From Lacimicrobium sp. SS2-24 (lineage in GTDB: Bacteria; Pseudomonadota; Gammaproteobacteria; Enterobacterales; Alteromonadaceae): 64,000 bases of DNA. This document shows, piece by piece, positions 9,478-21,193 of this stretch. The translations under genes were made by a program, and so were the position numbers. Below the pieces are notes generated by a model that did no database searches, was not told the DNA's origin, and worked only from the letters and a program-made list of their open reading frames with translations. Every line of letters starts with the position of its first letter. Positions within the stretch are counted from its first letter, which is position 1. The stretch is from NCBI RefSeq assembly GCF_002201535.1, contig NZ_NIWW01000006.1, positions 1 to 64,000 of the forward strand, given 5' to 3'.

Positions 9478-10239
9478 ATGTTGCAACTTGTTGCTGCCAT
9501 TCCCGGCATACTCAATGCAGTCAGTAAAGTATCAGAACTGTTCAGCAAAGGTAAACGTGCGGTGCAGGAGGTGACCGGTCAGCCCTCTGTGTCATCCACC
9601 GTTGAGGAATTACAAACGGAGATTCAACAACTCCCCGCTGACCAGCAAAACCGCTGGGCCGAGATCATGGCCAAAGAAGTGGATAAATACATTGCACAAA
9701 ACGAGCGTCTGGCCATCGATATCGGCCTCATCGACAAAAATATCACCCATCATCTGAGTCAGGACGCCGCCTCAGAGATTGCCTTGATGCGCATGACCAC
9801 CCGCCCATGGGCGGTGCGCTGGATGGTCTATTACGTGCTGTTTCCCTTTTTTCTGGTGCTGGTTGATCTGGTGCAGCACCTGATTGTGACCTGGCTGCCC
9901 TTTTTGAAGCGATGGATCGAACCCTTCAATGCCTTTGAATACGTTTTTGGGGTGATGCGCTTTCCTGACAACGCCTCACCCGGAGCATTAGACGCACTGG
10001 CCAGGCTCTTCACTGAAGGTCAGGGCCCTGCGACATTCGCCGGTAAACTCTATGTGGAATCCATGCCCTGGGTCGTAGGCATCATTATCAGTTACATGGG
10101 GTTGCGTGAAATTGGTAAGGCACGAGGCGTAGCGGATAAAGCCCCGGAAGGTCAGCTAAAGCAGTATTCAACCGTAAAAAGCAGTCTGCTGCAGGGAACC
10201 AGCCTGGTAGCTAATATTCGTAACTGGTTCAAAAAATAG
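9478..10239 (+). CDS. Holin-like protein, 3TM (GTA-type) holin family
   Basis: The 253-residue product has a polar N-terminal half with a helical PADQQNRWAEIMAKEVDKYI region, then TTRPWAVRWMVYYVLFPFF starting a membrane segment (about 107-142) and a second hydrophobic segment near 198-214. The TRPW motif before the first helix and the overall plan match the 'holin of 3TMs, gene transfer agent release' family. A holin would open the inner membrane to let the adjacent M15 endopeptidase reach the wall. GGAG precedes the ATG. A strong terminator follows the gene, so the unit is just these two genes. The protein is longer than most phage holins, as GTA-type ones often are. Confidence 0.7.
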   Translation: MLQLVAAIPGILNAVSKVSELFSKGKRAVQEVTGQPSVSSTVEELQTEIQQLPADQQNRWAEIMAKEVDKYIAQNERLAIDIGLIDKNITHHLSQDAASEIALMRMTTRPWAVRWMVYYVLFPFFLVLVDLVQHLIVTWLPFLKRWIEPFNAFEYVFGVMRFPDNASPGALDALARLFTEGQGPATFAGKLYVESMPWVVGIIISYMGLREIGKARGVADKAPEGQLKQYSTVKSSLLQGTSLVANIRNWFKK

Positions 10240-10266
10240 TTGGCTTAAAGGCGGTCGTCAGAAACA

Positions 10267-10297
10267 ACAAGGGCTCCTTACCGGAGCCCTTTTTTTA
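10267..10297 (+). terminator. Rho-independent terminator after the endopeptidase/holin pair
   Basis: Stem GGGCTCC (10271-10277) with GGAGCCC (10283-10289), loop of five bases, then seven T. On the other strand the stem is followed by TTGTTGTTT, so it may also stop the convergent GAPDH transcript. Confidence 0.9.
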
Positions 10298-10316
10298 TGA
10301 GAGAGTTGCGACCTTA

Positions 10317-11780
10317 TCAGGCCAGCGTTTCTGTTGAACCTGGTAGTGTCGGCACCGGCTGACCAGCCATGTCCTGCACTACGCGCATGACCTGGCAACT
10401 ATAACCAAACTCATTGTCATACCAGACATATAACGTGGCACGGTTACCCGATGCAATCGTCGCCTGTGAATCCACCACAGAGGCAAAGCGTGACCCCACC
10501 AAATCCGTTGAAACCAGTTCCGTAGACGCGGTGTAATCAATCTGATGCTGTAAATCAGAAAACAGTGCAGCTTTGTGCAGGAATTCGTTCACTTCATCGC
10601 GGCTGACTTCCTGTCCCAGATTCAGGTTGAGAATGGCCAGCGATACATTCGGCGTAGGCACCCGAATGGCATTGCCGGTGAGTTTACCAGAGAGCTTAGG
10701 ATAGGCTTTTGCTACCGCTTTGGCGGCGCCGGTTTCCGTGATAACCATATTCAGTGGTGCTGCGCGTCCGCGTCGTTCCGCTTTATGATAGTTATCGATG
10801 AGATTCTGGTCATTGGTGTAGGAGTGGACTGTTTCCACATGGCCATTTTCAATACCAAAATGCTCATCCAGCGCACGTAACACTGGGGTAATGGCGTTGG
10901 TGGTACAGCTGGCAGCAGAAAGAATATGATCTTCCGCGGCGATGTCTTTATGGTTAACGCCATACACAATATTCTTGATATCGCCTTTACCCGGCGCCGT
11001 CAGCAACACTTTTTTGGCACCTTTGGACGACAGATGCTGGCCGAGGCCATCACGGTCACGCCACATACCCGTGTTATCAATGACGATTGCATCATTGATG
11101 CCATACTGGGTGTAATCAACCTCTGTTGGGCTGTTGGCATAGATAACCTGAATGTAGGCACCGTTAGCCTTAATGGCGCTGCGTTCATGATCCACGGTAA
11201 TACTGCCGTTAAAAGGCCCATGCACAGAATCACGGCGCAACAGACTCGCCCGTTTTTCCAGGTCCCCTTCTTTACCACCGCGCACGACAATCGCCCGCAG
11301 ACGTAATTTATTGTTCCGACCATGACGCTCAATCAGTAACCTGGCCAACAAACGACCAATGCGCCCGAAACCATACAGCACCACATCCTGCGGCTTATGG
11401 TCATCGTCTTTGTCCACGACTTCTGCCAATTCATCGCGCAGATAGCTCACCACATCGCGACCGGCGGCTTTATCGGTAAAGTGATAGTTGTAGGCCAGCT
11501 TACCTAAATCAATCTGAGCCGGCGCCAGCTTCATCTCACTGAGCGCTTCGAGCAGCGGCCAGCTTTCGCGCAAACGCAATTTGTTGCCCGTGTGCAAACG
11601 CACCATACGATGAGCCTTGATAATATCGATACTGTTTGCACCCAGCAGTGGTCTGCCATACAAATTGATCTCTACCGCTTTATCCCGATATAACTTGCCC
11701 AGCAGGGGCTGCATCTTTTCTGCATATTCCTGTCTTTCCTGCCAGCTATTCAGTAATTCTTGCTCATGTTGGTGGTTCAT
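10317..11780 (-). CDS. Glyceraldehyde-3-phosphate dehydrogenase, long form with N-terminal extension
   Basis: The C-terminal ~350 residues form a complete GAPDH: nucleotide loop GFGRIGR (137-143), catalytic cysteine C292 in SAASCTTN, and HSYTNDQ with the base-acting histidine. The first ~130 residues, helical and charged, are absent from ordinary GAPDH (about 335 residues); long homologues of about 480 residues are known in Vibrionales and Alteromonadales. Whether it runs in the glycolytic or gluconeogenic direction, or prefers NADP, cannot be read here. A second, normal-length GAPDH lies at 21194. A weak HexR-like palindrome sits upstream at 11962-11976. Confidence 0.9.
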   Translation of the reverse strand: MNHQHEQELLNSWQERQEYAEKMQPLLGKLYRDKAVEINLYGRPLLGANSIDIIKAHRMVRLHTGNKLRLRESWPLLEALSEMKLAPAQIDLGKLAYNYHFTDKAAGRDVVSYLRDELAEVVDKDDDHKPQDVVLYGFGRIGRLLARLLIERHGRNNKLRLRAIVVRGGKEGDLEKRASLLRRDSVHGPFNGSITVDHERSAIKANGAYIQVIYANSPTEVDYTQYGINDAIVIDNTGMWRDRDGLGQHLSSKGAKKVLLTAPGKGDIKNIVYGVNHKDIAAEDHILSAASCTTNAITPVLRALDEHFGIENGHVETVHSYTNDQNLIDNYHKAERRGRAAPLNMVITETGAAKAVAKAYPKLSGKLTGNAIRVPTPNVSLAILNLNLGQEVSRDEVNEFLHKAALFSDLQHQIDYTASTELVSTDLVGSRFASVVDSQATIASGNRATLYVWYDNEFGYSCQVMRVVQDMAGQPVPTLPGSTETLA

Positions 11781-11961
11781 TCACTCAGCCTTTACGTCGT
11801 TACGGTTGATTAAGGATCGGTGGTGCAATGCCCGTACTGCAAATTAAAATCCACTCATGCCGCCACAGGTTTTTCCGCGTGCAGCGCCATTAAATGGATT
11901 AAGTACTTGGCATTGTCAAAAGCGGCCGCTATTTTAATGAAACACCAGGCCCTAGCCAAAT

Positions 11962-11976
11962 TGTGATAAATTTTCA
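11962..11976. promoter_or_regulatory. Weak HexR-like palindrome between the long GAPDH and the DUF2989 gene
   Basis: TGTGATAAATTTTCA agrees with 12 of 15 bases of the palindrome found upstream of zwf and pykA. It could equally be part of a CRP-like TGTGA...TCAC site. It lies in the divergent intergenic region and could serve either gene. Confidence 0.25.
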
Positions 11977-12041
11977 CTATTAGGACTAAATGCCTGTTTA
12001 GTGTCCATTTGTCGGTAATTTTTCTTCATTTTGGAGTGCCT

Positions 12042-12836
12042 ATGCACAGGGCCTTATTCCCGCTTTTACTGGTTTTACCGCTTACGGCCTGTGACGGCAT
12101 GGGCACCAAAACGGTAAAAGAGATTTGTGAGCAACAGCCTCAGATGTGCTCAGATCTGAATCCGGATAGTTGGTGTAGAGCAGAAAAGGCGCTGATCATC
12201 AAAAACCGCTTTATGCAATCACAGGCTCCCACCGATCGGCGCACCTATGAACAACTGCTTAACTTTGAAGCCTACAAAAAATGCATTGCCAAGGCGTCGC
12301 AGATAGAGCACATAAAACTTAAAGAAAGAAAGTCTGATCGCGTCAAAGGACTGTTGACAGCGGAGCGGGAATTGAAACGCCTCGCCAGAGAAACTCAAGG
12401 TGTTGATAGCCCTCACCTGCTCTACTATCACTGGTCTCGCTTTCAGAATGAAGAGGCGCTGCGGGGCTTTCTGGCCTATGAAAATACCGCGCAGATGGAG
12501 TATCCGGAGATGCAGGTTGCGCTGGCTTCCTACTACATCAAATTCGATCGGATTAAAGCCATTAACTTGCTATATCGCGCTTTGGAGCTGTATCAGGAAG
12601 ACGAGACCATCGACATCGAAATTTTCCGCAGTCTGACCAGCCTGTTTATGAAAGAAGAGCAGTTTGACTGGGCATATTTATGGGGCTACGTTGGCCGTGA
12701 CTTCGGTATTGAAGATCTTAACCTCACCAGTATTGAGGTCATTCTTCATCAACAATCCAAACAAGCCGGTCCGATAGAAGACAAAGCCGAAAACATCATT
12801 GACCAGCTCAAAGATGGGCGCTTTGAAGCGCCCTGA
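12042..12836 (+). CDS. DUF2989 family lipoprotein
   Basis: The 264-residue product has a lipoprotein signal peptide with lipobox LTAC; C17 would be the lipidated residue. The mature part is helical and cysteine-poor after two early cysteine pairs (CEQQPQMC, then WCRAEK), and includes TPR-like stretches such as PEMQVALASYYIKFDRIKA. DUF2989 proteins are restricted to Alteromonadales and Vibrionales and have no assigned function. ATG at 12042 follows TTGGAGTG; an upstream in-frame codon at 12009 would put extra residues before the signal peptide. A GGGCGC/GCGCCC hairpin overlaps its last codons. Confidence 0.75.
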   Translation: MHRALFPLLLVLPLTACDGMGTKTVKEICEQQPQMCSDLNPDSWCRAEKALIIKNRFMQSQAPTDRRTYEQLLNFEAYKKCIAKASQIEHIKLKERKSDRVKGLLTAERELKRLARETQGVDSPHLLYYHWSRFQNEEALRGFLAYENTAQMEYPEMQVALASYYIKFDRIKAINLLYRALELYQEDETIDIEIFRSLTSLFMKEEQFDWAYLWGYVGRDFGIEDLNLTSIEVILHQQSKQAGPIEDKAENIIDQLKDGRFEAP

Positions 12837-12856
12837 CTGTAATTAACTTTCAAAAA

Positions 12857-14389
12857 TTATTTTTTAATTTGTACCTGAGGCTGTCCGGGTGAGGCCCATT
12901 CCACATGGAATTTGCGCCCCTCAGGCTGATCCACTCGTTCATAGGTGTGGGCGCCAAAATAGTCCCGTTGCCCTTGCAGCAAATTAGCAGGCAACGTCTC
13001 ACTGCGGTAGGAGTCATAATAATTCAGAGCAGAAGACATGGCGGCGCAGGGAATACCCATTAATGTGGCATCGGCCACTGCCTGGCGCCAGTTGCGCTGG
13101 AAGGCCTGGATCTGGCTGGCAAAAAACGGATCCAATAGCAGATTCGCCAGTTCATCATTGTTGCTATAGGCCTGAGTGATAGACTGCAAAAAGACTGCCC
13201 GGATAATACAACCAGCCCGCCAGATTTTGGCAATTTCGGCAAAATCCAGTTTCCAGCCATGCTCTTTGCTGGCCATGTCCATCAGCTGAAAGCCCTGAGC
13301 ATAGGCACATATCTTGGAGCAATAGAGGGCATCCTGCAGGTTGGAAACAGCGTGTTGTTTCTGCTCATCAGTGAGCTTAACCGGCTCCGGCCCTTTTAAC
13401 ATTGTGGCTGCATGAACCCGCTCTTTCTTCAGGCTCGAAATACTGCGGGCAAATACCGCCTGCGCAATAGTTTGCGCCGGACTACCTACCTGCAACGCGC
13501 TGACCGCCGTCCACAATCCCGTGCCCTTTTGTCCGGCTTTGTCCATGATCATATCCACCAGCGGTTTGCCGGTGTCATCATCCTGCTTATCCAGCACTTC
13601 GGCGCTGATCTCTATCAGATAACTATTCAGTACACCCTGATTCCATTGACGGAATATGGCAGCAATATCAGACGGACTCATATCCAGCCCCTGCCTCATC
13701 ACCTGATAGGCTTCACAGATAAGCTGCATATCAGCATACTCAATACCATTGTGAACCATCTTGACGTAGTGACCGGCACCCACAGGCCCGATGTAAGTGG
13801 TGCAAGGCTCCCCTTCTGTGACCGGTTGCCCGGGTCCCTTAGGGGGAAGCGGTTTGCCCGTTTTGGCATCAACCTTCGCGGCGATGGCCTCCCAAACCGG
13901 TTTAATCCGTGTCCAGGCATAGGGGTCACCGGAGGGCATAAGCGACGGGCCAAAACGAGCGCCGACCTCACCACCGGAAACCGCCGTTGAAAAGAAAATA
14001 AACTTGCCTTTGTAATGCTGTTCCCGGGCCACAGAATCAGTCCACAGACTGTTTCCGGTGTCCACCACGATATCGTCGGCGCCAATACCGGCATCAATCA
14101 GATGGTTACAGACATGGTCTACCGGTTCACCGGCCGGCACCGACACCACAATCAGATGCGGCGCTTTAAGCCTTGAAAGCAGTTCGGTATAGGAACGACA
14201 TCCAATGATGCGCGCAGAGAGGTCGCCCCGTTCGGCGCGATCCTGTGCCAGAATGCCATCCACTTTTGTCTGATCCAGATCGAAGCAGGCGATACGATAA
14301 CCGTTGTCAGCGAGGTTCAGGGTCAGATTCTTCCCCATTACCCCTAAGCCAATAAAACCAATATCACAAAGCTGCTTATCGTCTGTCAT
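12857..14389 (-). CDS. gnd: 6-phosphogluconate dehydrogenase (decarboxylating)
   Basis: Converts 6-phosphogluconate to ribulose-5-phosphate, CO2 and NADPH. The N-terminal dinucleotide fold has GFIGLGVMGKNLTLN (about 11-25). The active-site lysine lies in GAGHYVKMVHNGIEY, about residue 208, and the C-terminal domain has the WRAGCIIR and DYFGAHTYER segments of the family. At 510 residues it is longer than E. coli Gnd (468), mainly through a loop around AKTGKPLPPKGPG before the catalytic lysine. It lies downstream of glgX on the same strand after 119 bases and probably has its own promoter. It branches from the Zwf-Pgl route encoded at 26.8-29 kb. Confidence 0.95.
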   Translation of the reverse strand: MTDDKQLCDIGFIGLGVMGKNLTLNLADNGYRIACFDLDQTKVDGILAQDRAERGDLSARIIGCRSYTELLSRLKAPHLIVVSVPAGEPVDHVCNHLIDAGIGADDIVVDTGNSLWTDSVAREQHYKGKFIFFSTAVSGGEVGARFGPSLMPSGDPYAWTRIKPVWEAIAAKVDAKTGKPLPPKGPGQPVTEGEPCTTYIGPVGAGHYVKMVHNGIEYADMQLICEAYQVMRQGLDMSPSDIAAIFRQWNQGVLNSYLIEISAEVLDKQDDDTGKPLVDMIMDKAGQKGTGLWTAVSALQVGSPAQTIAQAVFARSISSLKKERVHAATMLKGPEPVKLTDEQKQHAVSNLQDALYCSKICAYAQGFQLMDMASKEHGWKLDFAEIAKIWRAGCIIRAVFLQSITQAYSNNDELANLLLDPFFASQIQAFQRNWRQAVADATLMGIPCAAMSSALNYYDSYRSETLPANLLQGQRDYFGAHTYERVDQPEGRKFHVEWASPGQPQVQIKK

Positions 14390-14508
14390 CTGCGTATCCT
14401 GTTTATTGTCATCTGCCCCTGACGGGGCTGAAATTGCGGCGGATTATATACCTAAGCTACCTGAAAATACCAGTTTCGGCGCCATTCAATGATAGGGACA
14501 ATAGCGGC

Positions 14509-16582
<2,074 letters not shown>

Positions 16583-16590
<8 letters not shown>

Positions 16591-18787
16591 CGGCATCAAA
16601 AACAATATACAAAGTTGCCAGTGGTGGCAGGTTGAAGCAAATCGAGTGCTCGCGTCCATGCCAGGGCTGCGTATCGGCAGAGCAATGCTCATGCACCTGA
16701 TAATCACTGCCCCAGAACTCTGCCGCATCTGTGTTTAACAACAGTCGATAGCGACCGCTGTCCTCTACACCGATACGAAAATGCTCTCTGGGAACCGGAG
16801 TAAAGTTGCTGATAACATAAACTTTCTGCCGACCATTGGCTGATTTACGCATGAAAGACAGGACGCTTTGTTCAGAATTGTGATGATCGATCCATTCGAA
16901 GCCATGGGGCTGATGATCACATTCATACAAGGCCGGTGTCTGACGATACAGGTGATTCAACTGGCGGTAGAGTTTCTGCATGCCCTGATGTTTCTCAAAC
17001 TTCAGTAAATGCCACTGAACCGAACTGTCGTGATTCCACTCCGCAGACTGACCAATCTCATTGCCCATAAAGTTCAGCTTTTTACCCGGATGGGCATACA
17101 TAAAACCAGCATAGCAACGCTGGTTCGCTGCCTGTTGCCATTCATCACCGGGCATTTTTCGAAGCAATGATCCCTTGCCATGTACCACTTCATCATGGGA
17201 GATGGGCAAAACAAAATTCTCATCAAAGGCATACACCATTGAGAAGGTCATCTCATTATGATGGTAACGACGGTAGGAGGGATCTTTCGTAATATAATGC
17301 AAGGAATCATGCATCCAGCCCATGTTCCACTTAAAGCCGAAACCCAGGCCACCGTCAAATACGGGACGGGACACTTTGGCAAAAGACGTCGATTCTTCGG
17401 CGATTGTCATGGCATGGGGGAAGGCTTTATACACTTCTTCATTCATCCACTTTAACAAGCTGATGGCTTCATAGTTGTGATTGCCGCCATCGACATTGGG
17501 TACCCATTCACCTTCCTCGCGGGAGTAATCCAGATACAGCATCGATGCCACGGCATCGACTCTTAGGCCATCAATATGAAACTTGTCGAGCCAATACAGG
17601 GCATTGGCCACCAGAAATTGGCGCACCGTATCCTTACCATAGTCATAAATACAGGAGTTCCAGTCGGGGTGCCACCCCTTGCGTGGGTCTTCATACTCAT
17701 ACACATGGGTGCCATCAAACCGGGCTAAGCCATGGCCATCCTCAGGAAAATGCGCCGGTACCCAATCAATAATCACGCCAATGCCTTGCTGATGGCATTG
17801 ATCGACAAAGTATTTGAAATCATCAGGATCGCCAAAGCGACTGGTCGGGGCGAACAATCCTACGGGCTGATAACCCCAGGAGCCGTCAAAAGGGTATTCT
17901 GAAATGGGGAGCAGCTCCAGATGGGTGTAACCCATTTCTTTGACATAGGGGATCAGGCTGTCTGCCAGTTCACGGTAGCTCAGATAGACCGCTTCATCTC
18001 CCTGAATCTTGCGTTTCCAGGAGCCTAAATGCACCTCATAGATGCTCATAGGTTGCGTATATTTGTCCGATGCGGCCTGCTGGCGCCATGCCTGGTCCTG
18101 CCACTGATACTGATTATGGTCATACACCAGTGACGCATGGGAGGGATACTGATCGGCATAGAAGCCGACAGGATCCGCTTTGTGGGGTAACGCATTGCCA
18201 TAGCGGTCTTTGATCTGATATTTGTATCGCTGCCCTGCATCGACCCCGGGTACAAACAATACCCAATATCCCAGATCCGTTTTTTGCATCGGCAGAACAG
18301 AGCCATCCCACCAGTTAAATTCTCCAATCAGAGACACGGAGGATGCATTAGGCGCGTACACTGCAAACCGGGTACCGGAAACCGGCTTCGTGTTTTTCAG
18401 TTCCAGTTCAATTAACTGCGCGCCCAATTGGTTGTAGAGGTTCTGCGGCTGATGATCCACAAAATGCACGGCATGGTAGGCCTGATCACGGAACTGATAA
18501 GGATCAATGCGCCGGTAATCCCCTTCTTTGCTGGCCACCTCATAATAATAAGGCGCAGGCGGCGTTGCTGTAGACAGGGTCAGGCTAAACAGGCTGCTGT
18601 TACGCTGTGCTTTGGCGTCGCCAAGTAAGGCGTCGTCTTCCAGGCTTCTGACCTTCACGGTTTTTGCACCGGGCAACCACGCATTGATCACATAGCCGGT
18701 ATCGGCCGGTTGCGGCCCAAGACAGGCAAAGGGATCGGCACATCGAGCCTGCTCAAGTTGTTCTATTGTCGCTGCCGCCTGCACCAT
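16583..18787 (-). CDS. glgB: 1,4-alpha-glucan branching enzyme
   Basis: Introduces alpha-1,6 branches into glycogen. The 734-residue protein has two N-terminal beta domains (about 1-105 and 120-225) and a GH13 catalytic barrel. Motifs are DWVPAHFPEDGHGL, the nucleophile in DGLRVDAVASMLYLDY, the general acid region MTIAEESTS and LPISHDEVVHGKGSL. Length equals the E. coli enzyme (728). It is the middle gene of malQ-glgB-glgX: malQ stops one base before its ATG, and glgX starts inside it. No glgC or glgA (ADP-glucose synthesis and glycogen synthase) is present in the window. Confidence 0.95.
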
Positions 18788-18788
18788 C

Positions 18789-20993
18789 CTATTCTCCCTC
18801 TGCTGCTTGTTGTCTGCGTTCGGTTAATCCTCTGGCCAGGCCCTGAAGCGCCTCGCTGGAAAACACAGACTCCAGCGTCTGGGTGAGTTTACGTTGCCAG
18901 TTTGGGTATTCTGAACTGGTACCGGGTACATTTACCGGTTTCTCCATCTCCAGCCAGTCTTCCAGTTGCAGGCTAAGCAGCGCACTACTGCCTGTTGCCA
19001 TGTGCAGCTGCAGACCATGATTCAGCTCCTTACTCATTCCCACATCTTGCACATAGCGCCCCATCCAGTCTGGTACGGAGCCATGACCGTGCAGGGTATC
19101 CAGAATCCGCTGCTTATTCTGGTGACGGGTATCGTACAATTCCTGCAATATCTCATCAGAGGGGTAGAGATCCAGCTGCTTGCCCAACTCCAGATCCAGG
19201 CAATGCCAGTAACCGGTCAAAGTAGGCATGTCATGGGTTGTCAGTGTCGCCATCGACTGCTCAGGATAATGAGAAGGCGAGTAAAAGCCCCCGTCCTTTG
19301 CCTGCTCGAAAAAGAACACCCGATAAGAATAAACACCATTGGTGGCCAGAGTCTGACGGATTTCCTCCGGCACGGTACCGAGGTCTTCACCGATCACCAG
19401 CACCTGGTTTCGCTGACTTTCCAGCGCCAGAATGCCGAGCAGATCGTCCACCGGATAGTACACATAACTGCCTTGCTTGGCGGTGTTCCCCTTAGGAACC
19501 CACCATAACCGCAAAAGCGCCATCACATGGTCAATCCGCAGGGCGCCACATGACTGCATATTGGAACGGAACAGGTCGATTACAGGCTGATATTGCTGGC
19601 GAAATAATTGCCGAGGATCCATCGGCGGCAAGCCCCAGTCCTGGCCCAGCGGCCCTAAAATATCCGGTGGCGCACCAACGCTGGCATCGGTAGCATAGAG
19701 CGCGCGATTACCCCAGATTTCAGCGCTTCCTTCACTGACGCCAACGGCCAAATCCCGGTAAATACCGATACACATTTTTTTATCCTGAGCCACCTGATGC
19801 GCCTGTTCCAGTTGCATCGCTGCCTGCCATTGCAAGAACAGATAAAAGGTAATGCGTTCATTGTTTGCCTTTGCAAACTTTTTCACGGCCGGTAACGGGT
19901 ATTCCTGTAACGCTTTAGGAAACACTGGCCATCCCCAGTGCTCCTTGCCCTGATGTTTGAGGTGCTCCTGTAAAGCATCGTAACACGCCAGCGTCTGCAA
20001 GCTGTCGCCGCCCGCCTCTACAAACTCCTGAAACGCACGATGCTGACGGGTATTACCATTCAGGTATTGCTGATGGTAGTGGCCGAATAATAAGTTGAGC
20101 GCTTCCAGTTTCAGTGCCGTCACGCCCTGATAATCAACGTAATCGACGCTGCGCAGGTGACTGAGCCGACCCTGAACCTCGGCACTGTTAAACCACTGCT
20201 GAATCTCAGGATGGTCAAAGCCCTCGATTGCCGTCACATCAAGGTAAATGAAGTTCAGCCAGCGTCGCGATGATGGACCGTAGGGGCTGCATGACTCCGG
20301 GTTGGCGGGATACAAGGCATGAATGGGGTTCAGGCCGATAAACTGAGCACCTTGGTCGCTGGCTTTGTCCAGCAAATAACAAAGGTCACTAAAATCACCG
20401 ATACCCCAGTTTTTTTCAGTGCGCAGACAATAAAGCTGCACACTGAGCCCCCATATTTTCTCACCCCGTTGTATCGCGTCGGGTTTGTAACAGGCTTGCG
20501 GCGCAATGATCAGCCGCATACTGGCGATTTCGTCATTATCATCCGCCAAAAGGCGCAGTTGATGGTATCCCAGGTCAGTGGACAGGTTGACATCGACAAG
20601 GTATTCCTGGAATTCACCGTCCTCGATGTGGGTGGCATCGATAAGCTCACCGTCACTGGGTATGAAGCGCTGTTCAGACGCATCCCCCTGTTCTGTATCG
20701 AGGCGCAGGATCATCTCGTCATTGACCAGCTCAATGGGCAGACGCAGGGCGATCACCACTTTCTCGTCCTGGCGTTTCACCATCACAGGATCAAGTGGCT
20801 CCAGCCATACCTGCTGCGATTCCTGCGCAAGCTGCTGCTGTAGACCGGTCTCATCCTGAAGATCGTAACCCATGGCTTCAAGAATCCGGTGTTTGCTTTG
20901 TGACGCCACTTCCATGGGCTTACCCCAGGCATCAATATAATTGGATTCAATGCCACGAAGCTCGGCGAGTTGATCAGTTAAGGATACTTTCAT
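18789..20993 (-). CDS. malQ: 4-alpha-glucanotransferase (amylomaltase)
   Basis: A GH77 enzyme that moves maltosyl and longer units between maltodextrins and releases glucose. Catalytic segments are visible: LRIDHVMALLRLWWVP (nucleophile Asp), VIGEDLGTVPEEI (acid/base Glu) and TTHDMPTLTGYW (stabilising Asp). The 734-residue form starts at ATG 20993 with MKVSLTDQLAEL; the frame is open further upstream to 21056, but those codons give no family-like sequence. It is the first gene of the malQ-glgB-glgX operon and stands head to head with the normal GAPDH gene across a 200-base region. Confidence 0.93.
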   Translation of the reverse strand: MKVSLTDQLAELRGIESNYIDAWGKPMEVASQSKHRILEAMGYDLQDETGLQQQLAQESQQVWLEPLDPVMVKRQDEKVVIALRLPIELVNDEMILRLDTEQGDASEQRFIPSDGELIDATHIEDGEFQEYLVDVNLSTDLGYHQLRLLADDNDEIASMRLIIAPQACYKPDAIQRGEKIWGLSVQLYCLRTEKNWGIGDFSDLCYLLDKASDQGAQFIGLNPIHALYPANPESCSPYGPSSRRWLNFIYLDVTAIEGFDHPEIQQWFNSAEVQGRLSHLRSVDYVDYQGVTALKLEALNLLFGHYHQQYLNGNTRQHRAFQEFVEAGGDSLQTLACYDALQEHLKHQGKEHWGWPVFPKALQEYPLPAVKKFAKANNERITFYLFLQWQAAMQLEQAHQVAQDKKMCIGIYRDLAVGVSEGSAEIWGNRALYATDASVGAPPDILGPLGQDWGLPPMDPRQLFRQQYQPVIDLFRSNMQSCGALRIDHVMALLRLWWVPKGNTAKQGSYVYYPVDDLLGILALESQRNQVLVIGEDLGTVPEEIRQTLATNGVYSYRVFFFEQAKDGGFYSPSHYPEQSMATLTTHDMPTLTGYWHCLDLELGKQLDLYPSDEILQELYDTRHQNKQRILDTLHGHGSVPDWMGRYVQDVGMSKELNHGLQLHMATGSSALLSLQLEDWLEMEKPVNVPGTSSEYPNWQRKLTQTLESVFSSEALQGLARGLTERRQQAAEGE

Positions 20994-21154
20994 CAATTCT
21001 TTACACCTAAAAGGGGGGCTGTCGTGCATCAGGACTCGTCTAAGAAGAGATAACATAGCTCATGGCGAAGACCTTTGCACACAACCCTCATTGTAATTTA
21101 GCAACATTATTCTGACATATTTTTGCCTTATCCGGCAGTTTGATCCATAATTTC

Positions 21155-21169
21155 TGTAATTTATTTTCA
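21155..21169. promoter_or_regulatory. Probable HexR operator upstream of gap
   Basis: TGTAATTTATTTTCA keeps a perfect left half-site TGTAAT and differs at two positions in the right half from the TGTAAT-N3-ATTACA palindrome found at zwf and pykA. It lies 25 bases before the gap start codon. GAPDH genes are known members of HexR regulons in Shewanella and relatives. A poorer match, TGTAATTTAGCAACA, lies at 21092-21106. Confidence 0.45.
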
Positions 21170-21193
21170 CATAAACACAAATAAGGAGTCCAA

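Noticed and set aside
12816-12833. GGGCGC/GCGCCC hairpin at the end of the DUF2989 gene as a terminator.
   Set aside because: It lies within the last codons and no T run follows; not listed as a terminator.
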